In this document: positions 1 to 7,312 of the stretch, piece after piece
Layout of the letters: every line of letters begins with the position of its first letter
Position numbering within the stretch: position 1 is the stretch's first letter
Source of the DNA: CAYPFY01 sp964410105
Lineage (GTDB): Bacteria > Bacteroidota > Ignavibacteria > UBA10030 > SZUA-254
Length of the DNA stretch: 64,000 bases
NCBI GenBank assembly: GCA_964410105.1
Contig: CAYPFY010000006.1
Coordinates: forward strand, 97,712-161,711
Direction: 5' to 3'
Translations under genes and position numbers: made by a program
Notes under the pieces: model-generated
What the model was told of the DNA's origin: nothing
Database searches by the model: none
The model's input: the letters and a program-made list of their open reading frames with translations, nothing else

Positions 1-522
1 CGGCATGACCGATCGGATCGATTCGGCGATGTTGTCCGGATCGAGGCCGCCAGCAAGAATGAGGGGGAAGTACTTTTTCATTTCCGATGCGATCGAGAAA
101 TCCGCTTGTTCACCCGAGCCTCCGTACAGTGGGGCCCGGGCGCCGTCGATCATGGCCGCAGCCAGATCCCGGTAGCCCGCCATGACCTGAATTTCCTCGG
201 AGTTTCGGAAGCGGAACGCCTTCCAGACTTTTTGTCCGAAACCCTCGCACTCGGCCGGGCCCTCGTCCCCGCTCAGCTGTATCAGTCGAATGCCCGTCTG
301 GGCGACGGTCTCGATGATGATCTCGCGGGATTCGTTGACGAAGACTCCGACGGGAGTGACATAGCCCGGAATGTCGGCGATGATCTCGCGGGCCAGCTCC
401 GGCTCGATGTAACGCGGGCTGTTCCTGTAAAATATAAAGCCAAGGAAATCTGCCCCCGCCCCGGCGCAAAGAAGCGCGTCCTTTCGGGATGTTATTCCGC
501 AGATCTTAACGAGGGGTTTCAT
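1..522 (-). CDS. trpF: Phosphoribosylanthranilate isomerase, 3' end cut by window
   Basis: Isomerises N-(5'-phosphoribosyl)anthranilate to CdRP in tryptophan synthesis. The minus-strand translation begins MKPLVKICGITSRKDA, the standard TrpF opening with the KICGIT motif whose Cys is the catalytic base. It continues with GADFLGFIFY and ends in the window near ILAGGLDPDN, the phosphate-binding part of the TIM barrel. About 174 of the usual ~205-220 residues are present; the rest lies to the left of base 1. The ATG at 522 lies inside the end of trpC (17 nt overlap), so translation is probably coupled. It is the fifth gene of the trp operon read from 4.45 kb. trpB and trpA probably follow outside the window. 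Confidence 0.93.
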   Translation of the reverse strand, partial: MKPLVKICGITSRKDALLCAGAGADFLGFIFYRNSPRYIEPELAREIIADIPGYVTPVGVFVNESREIIIETVAQTGIRLIQLSGDEGPAECEGFGQKVWKAFRFRNSEEIQVMAGYRDLAAAMIDGARAPLYGGSGEQADFSIASEMKKYFPLILAGGLDPDNIAESIRSVMP

Positions 523-1303
523 GGGAAAAGTCGTCGAGCAGCCTGGCCAGGGCGCTCCCCGGATCGGGGCTTTTCATGAAAAACTCGCCGATGAGGGCTG
601 CGCGAATCCCCGATGCCGAGAGCTGCGCGAGATCCCTGGATGTGGAGATTCCGCTCTCTGCCACGAGAGTCACATCTTTCGGAATATGACGTGCTATGTC
701 CCGGACCCGGCCGGAATCAACCGCAAACGTCCTGAGATCGCGGCTATTGATCCCGACAAGTTTCATCCGGTCAAAGTCCAATATATCAATCTCCCTTAAT
801 TCATACAATTCAACGAGAGATTCGAGGTTCAATTCCCGGGCTGCCTGAAAGAGCTCGGAGAGCTGGGATTTGTCCAGAATGGCTGCAATCAAAAGCACCG
901 CGTCGGCGCCGAAAGCCCTGGCTTCGACGATCTGGTATTCGTCGACGATGAAATCCTTCCGGAGCAAAGGTATCTGAACGGCGGCGCGGGCCTCGGAGAG
1001 ATCCTCCAGCGTGCCCGAAAAGTACCGCTCGTCCGTCAGCACGGAAATGCCCGACGCGCCGTTCCGGGCGTAAGAGAGGGCGATTTCGCCGGCGTCGATC
1101 TGGGCGCGCAAATGACCCGCAGACGGCGACGATCTCTTCAGCTCGGCGATTATGCCGAATATATGCGATGTGAGCGAGTCCCTGAGGGAAGCCGTCGCCC
1201 GGCGGAAATACTCGCCGTCCCCGAGACTGGCCCGGGAAATCAGTTTCTTCCTGGAAAGGAGCTCCTCGCGCTTGTGGCTCACGATGTCGTTGAGGATGTT
1301 CAT
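506..1303 (-). CDS. trpC: Indole-3-glycerol phosphate synthase
   Basis: Converts CdRP to indole-3-glycerol phosphate. It is a full-length (265 aa) TIM barrel. The visible family motifs are IIAELKRSSPSAG (phosphate and substrate binding, catalytic Lys), PLLRKDFIVDEYQI (catalytic Lys), LVGINSRDLRTF, and VAESGIST near the C-terminus. It is monofunctional, because trpF is a separate, overlapping gene, unlike the TrpCF fusion of enterobacteria. The start ATG at 1303 overlaps the trpD stop (ATGA), and the stop lies 17 nt inside trpF. Expression should follow the trp leader attenuator upstream of trpE. Confidence 0.96.
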   Translation of the reverse strand: MNILNDIVSHKREELLSRKKLISRASLGDGEYFRRATASLRDSLTSHIFGIIAELKRSSPSAGHLRAQIDAGEIALSYARNGASGISVLTDERYFSGTLEDLSEARAAVQIPLLRKDFIVDEYQIVEARAFGADAVLLIAAILDKSQLSELFQAARELNLESLVELYELREIDILDFDRMKLVGINSRDLRTFAVDSGRVRDIARHIPKDVTLVAESGISTSRDLAQLSASGIRAALIGEFFMKSPDPGSALARLLDDFSHETPR

Positions 1304-2313
1304 CTGTTGGTGAAGGCAATGAGATCCTTGAGTCTCGTGAGCGCGCGGCCCGAGTCGATCGATTCGGCCGCCATGCGAACACCATCCTCTACCGTCTGGG
1401 CTTTTCCCGCCGCGATGATGCCGAAGGCGGCGTTCGCCAGCACGTACCGCCGGTGGGGAAGGGGCTCTCCCTTCAGGACTCCCATCGCCAGGCCTGCATT
1501 CCGCTCCGCCGATCCTCCCGAAACTTCAGATGGGGAGGTGAGAGGCAGGTTGAATGAGGAGGCAGAGATGTCGTACTCTTTGAGAGCGTCTCCGCCGCCA
1601 TTCACCTCGAACACAAACGTCGGGGCATGAAGGGAGATCTCGTCGAGTCCGTCGTGCGAATTGACAACAAAGGCCTTCTTTGCCCCCAGTTCCCGAAAGA
1701 CATCCCCCATCATCCGTGCCGCGGTCCTGTTGTACGCCCCGGCGAGCTGGCGCGTCACGCCGGCGGGATTCGTCAGCGGGCCGAGCAGGTTGAAGCAGGT
1801 CTTGATTCCCAGTTCCGCCCTCGGCTTCGCGGCGTATTTCATGGCCGGGTGGAATATCGGGGCGAAGAGGAATCCCACGCCGACCGCGTTGATGCACGAG
1901 CCCGCGCGATCCGGTGGCATGTCGATATTCACCCCCAGCGCCTTCAGGAGATCGGCGCTTCCGCAGGAGCTCGACACCGACCGGTTGCCGTGCTTGGCCA
2001 CCGTGACCCCGGCCCCGGCCACGACGAGGGACGCCACGGTCGAAATATTGAACGTGCCTGAGCCGTCTCCTCCCGTGCCGCACATGTCGATGGCGTCGGG
2101 ATCGTCGATAGACACCTTCACCGATTTTTCACGCATGACGCTCACAAATCCGAGGATTTCATCGGTCTGTTCCCCTTTGAGCCGCATCGCGATGAGAAAG
2201 GCGGCGATCTGCGCCTCCGTCGCCCGACCTTCCATGATCGTTCTCATGACCTCCTCAGCCTCGGCGCGGGTCAGGTCCCGCCTCTCACCAAGCTTCCGGA
2301 TGAATTCTTTCAT
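1300..2313 (-). CDS. trpD: Anthranilate phosphoribosyltransferase
   Basis: Transfers the phosphoribosyl group of PRPP to anthranilate. The 337-residue length is normal for the family. The glycine-rich PRPP motif GTGGDGSGTFNIST lies near residue 80, followed by KHGNRSVSSSCGSADLL, the second conserved substrate-binding motif. FNLLGPLTNPA, typical of TrpD, is also present. The N-terminal helical domain (LTRAEAEEVMRTIMEG) is the usual dimerisation part. It is not fused to trpG, which ends 4 nt inside this gene (ATGA overlap). All five trp genes are packed with overlaps, consistent with one polycistronic message. Confidence 0.97.
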   Translation of the reverse strand: MKEFIRKLGERRDLTRAEAEEVMRTIMEGRATEAQIAAFLIAMRLKGEQTDEILGFVSVMREKSVKVSIDDPDAIDMCGTGGDGSGTFNISTVASLVVAGAGVTVAKHGNRSVSSSCGSADLLKALGVNIDMPPDRAGSCINAVGVGFLFAPIFHPAMKYAAKPRAELGIKTCFNLLGPLTNPAGVTRQLAGAYNRTAARMMGDVFRELGAKKAFVVNSHDGLDEISLHAPTFVFEVNGGGDALKEYDISASSFNLPLTSPSEVSGGSAERNAGLAMGVLKGEPLPHRRYVLANAAFGIIAAGKAQTVEDGVRMAAESIDSGRALTRLKDLIAFTNR

Positions 2314-2882
2314 GGTTTGCTTTCGGTAGTGCGCAGCCAGTTTTCCACGATCGCGGCGCCGCAGCGCGTGAGAATCGATTCGGGGTGAAACTGTATCCCC
2401 TGCACTGGCCGGGTGCGGTGACGGATTCCCATGACGACGCCGTCATCGGTCCGCGCCGTGACGAGGAGATCCTCCGGGACCGGATGTGAAAGGACGAGTG
2501 AATGATACCTCGTCGCATCGAAGGGATTCTTGATCCCTGCGAAAAGCGGGTCCTGGTCGTGGAATATTTTTGAGGTTTTCCCGTGCATGAGCCGGGGAGC
2601 ATGGTCTATGGCGCCTCCGAACGCGAACCCGATGGCCTGATGTCCCAGACAGACGCCGAGAACAGGGATGTCTTCCAGCTCCCGTATCATCTGCACGCAG
2701 ATCCCTGCATTCTCCGGACGCCCGGGTCCGGGAGAAATGACGACCCCCTCCGGATCCATCTTCCTGATCTCTGCCACCGTCGTGCAATCGTTCCGCACAA
2801 CGTCTACATCGGTCCGGAAGGTGCTGATGAGCCGCACAAGGTTGTAGGTGAAGGAATCGTAGTTGTCGATGATGAGTATCAT
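2310..2882 (-). CDS. trpG: Anthranilate synthase glutaminase subunit
   Basis: Class I glutamine amidotransferase that feeds ammonia to TrpE. It is 190 residues, the size of stand-alone TrpG/PabA. The catalytic triad is visible: Cys78 in VLGVCLGHQAIG, and His166 and Glu168 in QFHPES. The oxyanion motif ISPGPGRP is also present. By sequence alone it could be PabA or shared with folate synthesis. Its place between trpE and trpD, behind a Trp-codon leader, supports the tryptophan role. The start overlaps the trpE stop by 4 nt. Confidence 0.95.
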   Translation of the reverse strand: MILIIDNYDSFTYNLVRLISTFRTDVDVVRNDCTTVAEIRKMDPEGVVISPGPGRPENAGICVQMIRELEDIPVLGVCLGHQAIGFAFGGAIDHAPRLMHGKTSKIFHDQDPLFAGIKNPFDATRYHSLVLSHPVPEDLLVTARTDDGVVMGIRHRTRPVQGIQFHPESILTRCGAAIVENWLRTTESKP

Positions 2883-4327
2883 CCGAGCTCCGAGGCCATC
2901 GACAAGGCGTCGATCAACGCCCCGGCCTTGTTCATCGTTTCCGTGAATTCCTTTTCAGGGTCGGAATCGGCCACGATCCCGGCCCCGGCCTGGAAATATA
3001 TCTTGCCGCCTGCGGCAAACAGGGTTCTGATCGCGATGCACATGTCGACGGAGCCGGAGAAGTCGAAGTATCCGACCCCGCCGGCGTAAATCCCCCGTCG
3101 TGAATTTTCGAGCTCGTCGATGATTTCCATCGCGCGGATTTTCGGCGCCCCCGATACCGTCCCCGCAGGAAACGCCGCTTTCAGAACGTCGACGCCGGTC
3201 TTTCCCCGGGAGAGCGTGCCTGACACCTTTGAGGCGATATGCATGACGTGGGAATAACGGACAATGGTCATGAGCGCCTCCACCCTGACCGTATCGCACA
3301 CCCGCCCCAGGTCGTTGCGCCCGAGATCGACAAGCATGATGTGCTCGGCGCGTTCCTTTTCGTCGGCAAGCAGGTCTTTTTCAAGGGCGGCATCTTCCGC
3401 GGCGTCCTTTCCGCGGGGCCTTGTTCCGGCGATCGGGTAGATCTCACCTATTTCCCCTTCGACCCGCACCAGGATTTCAGGCGAGGAGCCGATCACCTGC
3501 AGACCGCCAAAGTCGAGAAAGTAAAGGTACGGCGACGGGTTTATCACCCTCAGGGCGCGGTAGACGTTGAAAGGGTCTCCCTGCATATCGGCCGAAAATC
3601 GCTGCGACAGCACAACCTGGAATATATCGCCCTCCCGGATATAATTCTTCGCCTTTGCCACATTGGCGACGAATCTTTCGCGGGAAATCTCGGGCTGAAG
3701 TCCGTCCATGTCCGCACGGAATTGTTTCACCGTCGAATCCCCGGAAAACAGGATCCGCTCCAGATTCAGAAGTTCTTCCGTCGTTTCACGATACACTTCG
3801 CGAAGATCCCCGCTGTCCGTGAGGGCGTTGACGATCAATATGGTCTGGTGCTTGAGGTGGTCGAACACGACGACCGAACCGAACAGCCCGAGCAGACTGT
3901 CGGGGATGGGGAGCTTGTGCGATGAACCATCCGGGATTTTTTCGATGAATCGTACCGCGTCGTATCCGATGAAGCCCACGAGCCCGCCGGTGAATCTCGG
4001 AAGCCCCGGGATCTCGGGCATGTGGAACCGTGAAACAATTTCTTCGATGACATCGAAGAAATTTCCGGACCGTCGGGAAGCTCCTCTGCCCGTGACGACT
4101 GTCTCGGTCCCCGTGCAGGAGAGGATCTGGCGCGGATTACGTCCGATGAACGAATACCTCGCAACCCGCTCGCCTCCCTCGACGCTCTCGAAGAGGAAAG
4201 AGGCCTCGGTCCCCTGCCTGAGCCTGAGGTATGCCGAGACGGGCGTGAGGGTGTCGGCGAGCATCACCTTGCTCAGGGGGATGACGTTGTATTTTTCTGA
4301 ATATTTTTCGAACTGAGCGAAATCCAT
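2879..4327 (-). CDS. trpE: Anthranilate synthase component I
   Basis: Makes anthranilate from chorismate with ammonia from TrpG. The chorismate-binding motifs are present: IAGTRPRGKD, AEHIMLVDLGRNDLGRV and FPAGTVSGAPKIRAMEI. Near the N-terminus, FESVEGGERVARYSF matches the LLES-type element where tryptophan binds for feedback inhibition, so the enzyme is probably allosterically inhibited as well. I chose the ATG at 4327 (482 aa, beginning MDFAQFEKYS). An in-frame TTG at 4366 would add 13 residues but lies inside the attenuator hairpin, so it is unlikely. Upstream of the ATG there is only a weak GGGG ribosome site. Confidence 0.96.
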   Translation of the reverse strand: MDFAQFEKYSEKYNVIPLSKVMLADTLTPVSAYLRLRQGTEASFLFESVEGGERVARYSFIGRNPRQILSCTGTETVVTGRGASRRSGNFFDVIEEIVSRFHMPEIPGLPRFTGGLVGFIGYDAVRFIEKIPDGSSHKLPIPDSLLGLFGSVVVFDHLKHQTILIVNALTDSGDLREVYRETTEELLNLERILFSGDSTVKQFRADMDGLQPEISRERFVANVAKAKNYIREGDIFQVVLSQRFSADMQGDPFNVYRALRVINPSPYLYFLDFGGLQVIGSSPEILVRVEGEIGEIYPIAGTRPRGKDAAEDAALEKDLLADEKERAEHIMLVDLGRNDLGRVCDTVRVEALMTIVRYSHVMHIASKVSGTLSRGKTGVDVLKAAFPAGTVSGAPKIRAMEIIDELENSRRGIYAGGVGYFDFSGSVDMCIAIRTLFAAGGKIYFQAGAGIVADSDPEKEFTETMNKAGALIDALSMASELG

Positions 4328-4347
4328 ACCCCGGATAAAATGAAAAA

Positions 4348-4373
4348 GCCCTTCCTGGTGTTCCAAGAAGGGC
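4348..4373 (-). terminator. trp attenuator terminator hairpin
   Basis: On the minus strand, GCCCTTCTTGG pairs with CCAGGAAGGGC around an AACA tetraloop. That gives 11 pairs, one of them G-U, and the hairpin is followed at once by TTTTTCATTTT. This is an intrinsic terminator lying 21 nt before the trpE ATG and after the leader peptide. It is therefore placed to stop transcription ahead of the structural genes. Confidence 0.9.
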
Positions 4374-4409
4374 GTCGTAAAATCGTGCCTATGCCGTTCT
4401 CAGCACACC
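4357..4409 (-). promoter_or_regulatory. trp antiterminator: alternative pairing of 4397-4409 with 4357-4369
   Basis: The segment GGTGTGCTGAGAA (4409-4397) can pair with TTCTTGGAACACC (4369-4357). Twelve of 13 positions pair, with two G-U pairs and one G-A mismatch. The second segment forms most of the left arm, loop and right arm of the terminator, so the two structures exclude each other. The first segment contains the leader stop codon. A ribosome finishing the leader would cover it and allow termination, while one stalled at the Trp codons 15-30 nt upstream would leave it free. Confidence 0.8.
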
Positions 4410-4459
4410 ATTGAAGGGGCACCCCACCAATAAGACCAGTTGGAGAATGAGTTCAGCAT
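4400..4459 (-). CDS. trpL: trp operon leader peptide
   Basis: A 19-codon open frame, MLNSFSNWSYWWGAPSMVC, ends in TGA at 4402-4400. Three of its 19 residues are Trp (codons 8, 11, 12), within a five-codon span. It lies between a consensus promoter and a terminator/antiterminator pair directly before trpE, which is the arrangement of a ribosome-mediated trp attenuator. No Shine-Dalgarno sequence is present. The predicted transcription start falls at or within 1-2 nt of the ATG, so it may be translated from a leaderless message. Confidence 0.85.
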   Translation of the reverse strand: MLNSFSNWSYWWGAPSMVC

Positions 4460-4466
4460 GCTGAAC
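4451..4466. repeat. Perfect 16-bp palindrome over the trp promoter -10 edge and leader start
   Basis: GTTCAGCATGCTGAAC reads the same on both strands. It overlaps the last two bases of the -10 element and contains the leader ATG in its centre. It could be a repressor operator or a small 5' hairpin (6 bp, CATG loop) around the start codon. It does not resemble the E. coli TrpR half-site CTAG. About one such palindrome is expected by chance in 64 kb, so only its position makes it notable. Confidence 0.4.
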
Positions 4467-4493
4467 GATACAAAGATTCCGTGAGATTGTCAA
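4465..4493 (-). promoter_or_regulatory. trp operon promoter
   Basis: A -35 TTGACA (4493-4488) and a -10 TATCGT (4470-4465) are separated by exactly 17 nt on the minus strand. It lies just downstream of the terminator of the preceding respiratory operon. The predicted +1 is at 4457-4460, coincident with the leader-peptide ATG. Confidence 0.8.
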
Positions 4494-4495
4494 GC

Positions 4496-4545
4496 AAAAA
4501 ATATGTGCCGGCCCATGCAGGTGGTCCTTTTCCTCATGGCCGGCA
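4496..4545 (-). terminator. Intrinsic terminator of the cytochrome oxidase operon
   Basis: On the minus strand TGCCGGCCATG (4545-4535) pairs with CATGGGCCGGCA (4517-4506), with one bulged base. CATA and six T residues (4501-4496) follow. It lies just past the last gene of the oxidase operon, and its T-run abuts the trp -35 element, insulating trp from read-through. Confidence 0.8.
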
Positions 4546-4556
4546 GGGGGGAAGAT

Positions 4557-4967
4557 TTAGAGCCGGTACAGCATCAGGTAGACGATGACCCCGGTGACGG
4601 AGACGTAAAGCCAGATGGGATACGTCCATCGGGCGATTGCACGGTGTCTTTCGATAGAGTTTTTCAGGCCCCTCCGGAGAGTGATGATTGCCATCGGGAC
4701 GATCGCCGCGGCGCAGATCGTATGGGTACCCAGGATCGCGAGATAGACCGTTCTCACCCATCCCTCCCCGGGAAAGCGCGTTGTTCCATGCGAGATGTGA
4801 TATGTCAGATAGGAAATCATGAAGAGCACGGCGACGCAAAAGGTCGCGATCATCAGCTTTTTGTGCGCATTCCGGTTTCCGAGCCTTATGGCCCGGTGAC
4901 CCGCGACCAGCAGGATGGCGCTGGTCGAATTCAGCAGAGCGTTTACCAGGGGGAGGTTCTCGATCAC
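4557..4967 (-). CDS. DUF420 membrane protein (CtaM/YozB-like)
   Basis: A 136-residue protein with four predicted membrane helices, at about residues 8-25, 40-60, 72-98 and 112-134. It has conserved His residues in RNAHKKLM, YLTYHISHG and GTHTICA, the pattern of the DUF420 family. The Staphylococcus aureus family member CtaM is needed to mature heme-A cytochrome oxidase. As the last gene of the cox/cta operon (ATGA overlap with the SCO gene), a role in oxidase assembly is the natural inference. The terminator at 4496-4545 follows its stop. I did not assign a symbol because the function is inferred from family and context. Confidence 0.82.
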   Translation of the reverse strand: MIENLPLVNALLNSTSAILLVAGHRAIRLGNRNAHKKLMIATFCVAVLFMISYLTYHISHGTTRFPGEGWVRTVYLAILGTHTICAAAIVPMAIITLRRGLKNSIERHRAIARWTYPIWLYVSVTGVIVYLMLYRL

Positions 4968-5563
4968 GACGGGAGCTTTGACGAGAGGACGTGCATGTCC
5001 CTGAGCAGCCGGGCGGTGGCCTCATCATCCTCGCTGTCGTAATAGCCCCGGATGGCGCCGCGCGCATCGACGAGGATGAATTTTTGGCTGTGGACGATCG
5101 TATCATCCACCTGGAGGTCGAGGTGAAATCCATCGCTCAGTTTGGCGATGGCTCCCTTCGTCCCGGTCAGGAAAACCCATTTACCTTTGATCGCATTGAA
5201 GGACGTTGCGTAGCCGGCCAGAACGTCCGGAGTATCGTTCTCGGGATCGACCGTGCAGGAGACGAGCTGGATGTGCGGATCGCCGGAGAATTTTGACTGA
5301 ATATCGGCCATCCGGGTGCTCATGACCGGGCAAGCCCCGGCGCAGCGCGTAAAGATGAAGTCGACCACGGAGATCTTTCCTCTGAGGTCCGCGTCGGTGA
5401 CGGTCCTGTGGTCCTGGGATGTAAGTTCAAACCGGGGGATCTCTCCGTAAACGGGCAGCATGACTTGTTTGTCGATCCTCGTCGTCCAGAACCAGTATGC
5501 CAGTATTCCCGCCCCGAGCATGAGCGGGACGACAAAGATGACGAAGAGGAGACCCTTCTTCAT
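4964..5563 (-). CDS. SCO1/SenC/PrrC-type copper chaperone
   Basis: A thioredoxin-fold protein (199 aa) anchored by one N-terminal membrane helix (residues ~4-26), with its domain outside the membrane. The copper-binding signature is complete: Cys74 and Cys78 in CAGACP, and His158 in VHSQKF. DFIFTRC and SCTVDPENDTP are typical of the family. SCO proteins deliver copper to the CuA site of oxidase subunit II or reduce its cysteines. CoxB in this operon has a CuA site, so CoxB is the likely client. The gene overlaps its neighbours on both sides by 4 nt. Confidence 0.93.
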   Translation of the reverse strand: MKKGLLFVIFVVPLMLGAGILAYWFWTTRIDKQVMLPVYGEIPRFELTSQDHRTVTDADLRGKISVVDFIFTRCAGACPVMSTRMADIQSKFSGDPHIQLVSCTVDPENDTPDVLAGYATSFNAIKGKWVFLTGTKGAIAKLSDGFHLDLQVDDTIVHSQKFILVDARGAIRGYYDSEDDEATARLLRDMHVLSSKLPS

Positions 5564-6339
5564 TGCGATCCGCCCCCATCTTTCATGACGGCCGCCGATG
5601 CGAAGAATGTGCCCAGGGCGAAGAGTATGCTGACGGTGAGACCCGTCGCAAGGGCCGGTCCCCCGGATGAGCCAGCGCGAAAGTAGAGCCCCTCACGGAG
5701 CGCGTCGAGCCCGTAGGTGAGAGGGTTGATCGTCATGATGGCGCTCAGCCACCCGGCAGCCCCCGAGGGGGGAAAGAGAGCGCCGGAGAGGAGCCAGAGC
5801 GGGATGAGGAAGAGATTCATGATGGCGTGGAATCCCTGCGTCGAATCCATCCGCCAGGCTATGAGGAAACCCAGACCGGTCAGGCCGAAGGATATCACGA
5901 GCAGGATGAAGGTGACGAGCACGAGCGAGGCCGGGGTGAGCGAAATCCCGATGAACGGGGCTATGACGAGGATGAGCAAAGCCTGAATCAGGCTCAGCAG
6001 GGTTCCTCCCGCGATCTTCCCGAGGGCGATGCTTCCCCGTGCAACGGGAGCGACGATGACGGATTGAAGAAATCCCTCCCTCCGGTCTTCGATGATGGAG
6101 ATAGTCGAGAATATCGATGTGAAGAGGATGATGAGCACCATCGTGCCCGGGAAGAAATATTCCAGATAGTTTGTGCGGCCCGACGTGGGGTGGCGGAACG
6201 ATCCCCCGAGGCCTGAGCCGATCAGGAACCAGAAAATGAGGGGTGACCCGATCACACCGGCAAGCCGGCTCCGCTGCCTGTAGAATCGGATGAGCTCGCG
6301 GCGGCAGAGCGCCCGGGCCGCCAGCAAGTAATTTCTCAT
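5560..6339 (-). CDS. ABC-2 type transporter permease
   Basis: A 259-residue integral membrane protein with about six helices. It opens with MRNYLLAARALCRRELIRFYRQR, the cytoplasmic N-terminus typical of ABC-2 exporters. It carries the PGTMVLIILFTSIFSTISIIEDRREGFLQSV segment in shorter form (PGTMVLIIL, EDRREGFL), the family's conserved coupling region. The overlapping upstream gene is its ATPase (ATGA). The substrate is unknown. Location between heme-A synthesis genes and the SCO gene suggests a role in oxidase assembly, for instance moving heme, copper or another factor, but this is inference only. Confidence 0.88.
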   Translation of the reverse strand: MRNYLLAARALCRRELIRFYRQRSRLAGVIGSPLIFWFLIGSGLGGSFRHPTSGRTNYLEYFFPGTMVLIILFTSIFSTISIIEDRREGFLQSVIVAPVARGSIALGKIAGGTLLSLIQALLILVIAPFIGISLTPASLVLVTFILLVISFGLTGLGFLIAWRMDSTQGFHAIMNLFLIPLWLLSGALFPPSGAAGWLSAIMTINPLTYGLDALREGLYFRAGSSGGPALATGLTVSILFALGTFFASAAVMKDGGGSQ

Positions 6340-7298
6340 TGTAAGCCCCCCCAGAACTTATGGCCGGTCTTGTGAATGAAAACGTCCTCAAGAGTCGGCT
6401 TCGCCAGGGTCACGGAATCAATTTCCCCGGGGAAGGACTCGACGAGCTGCGGGATGAATTCATGCCCCCCTTCCCGTTCGATGCGTACGGTCCCGTCGAC
6501 GACAGCGGGGGAACCGCCGAATTTCTGCAGAATAGCCGCGCACAGGCGCTCCGGATCCGGAGAGGCGACCGCAATGACGTCGCCACCGATCTCCTGGCGG
6601 AGTTCTTCCGGAGTTCCGAGCGCGACCAGCGAACCGCGCTCGACGATCGCGATGCGGTCGCACCGTTCGGCTTCATCCAGGATGTGGGTCGTCAGCAAGA
6701 CGGTGACCCCTTCGGACGACTGCAATTCCCTGAGGGTTTTGGTAAAATCCTTCCTCGCCGCCGGGTCAAGGCCCGTGCTCGGCTCATCGAGGATCAGGAG
6801 TCTCGGCCGGTGGAGAAGCGTCTTAGCGAGTTCGACACGCCGCTGACTGCCCCCGGAAAGTTTCTCGACGGTGTCATCCGCGCGGTCGAGGACCCCGGCC
6901 TTGCTGAGCATCTCGTCGATCGCGGAACCAAGGGCGGGTCCGTGCAATCCGTAAAGATGTCCATGCAGGAGGAGGTTTTCACGCGGAGTGAGCTTGACAT
7001 CGAGGCTCGGGTGCTGAAAAAGAACCCCGATGTTCCGGCGGAAAGTTCGCGTTTCTTTCCGTATGTCCATCCCTAGAGAGAGCACGATCCCACTGGTCGG
7101 TTCCAGGGCAGTGGAGAGAATCCTAAAGAGCGTGCTCTTTCCGCTCCCGTTGGGCCCGAGGACGCAGAAAATCTCCCCTTCCCTCACCGAGAAACTGATG
7201 TTTCGCAGAGCCTGACGCGGCGGTTCGGTCTTCTTGCGGGACGGATACGTATGGCTGAGAGACTCGACACGCACTGCCTCCGTGCAGCCTGGATTCAC
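6336..7298 (-). CDS. ABC transporter ATP-binding protein
   Basis: A cytoplasmic ATPase partner of the downstream permease. It has Walker A GPNGSGKST, the signature LSGGSQRRVELAK, Walker B RLLILDEPSTGLDP and the switch TTHILDEAE. A C-terminal ~100-residue extension is typical of the drug/NatA-type exporters. I chose the GTG at 7298 (320 aa), 14 nt after the ctaB stop. A second GTG at 7274, preceded very closely by GGAGG, is also possible. The open frame continues upstream to 7583, but that part is the antisense-like shadow of ctaB and has no family similarity. Confidence 0.9.
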   Translation of the reverse strand: MNPGCTEAVRVESLSHTYPSRKKTEPPRQALRNISFSVREGEIFCVLGPNGSGKSTLFRILSTALEPTSGIVLSLGMDIRKETRTFRRNIGVLFQHPSLDVKLTPRENLLLHGHLYGLHGPALGSAIDEMLSKAGVLDRADDTVEKLSGGSQRRVELAKTLLHRPRLLILDEPSTGLDPAARKDFTKTLRELQSSEGVTVLLTTHILDEAERCDRIAIVERGSLVALGTPEELRQEIGGDVIAVASPDPERLCAAILQKFGGSPAVVDGTVRIEREGGHEFIPQLVESFPGEIDSVTLAKPTLEDVFIHKTGHKFWGGLQ

Positions 7299-7312
7299 AC
7301 TTTCCAAATCGT

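Noticed and set aside
4451..4466. A TrpR or LexA operator at the trp promoter
   Set aside because: The palindrome does not contain the TrpR CTAG core. The GTTC...GAAC arrangement is not the known LexA box order. It is kept only as an unassigned dyad.
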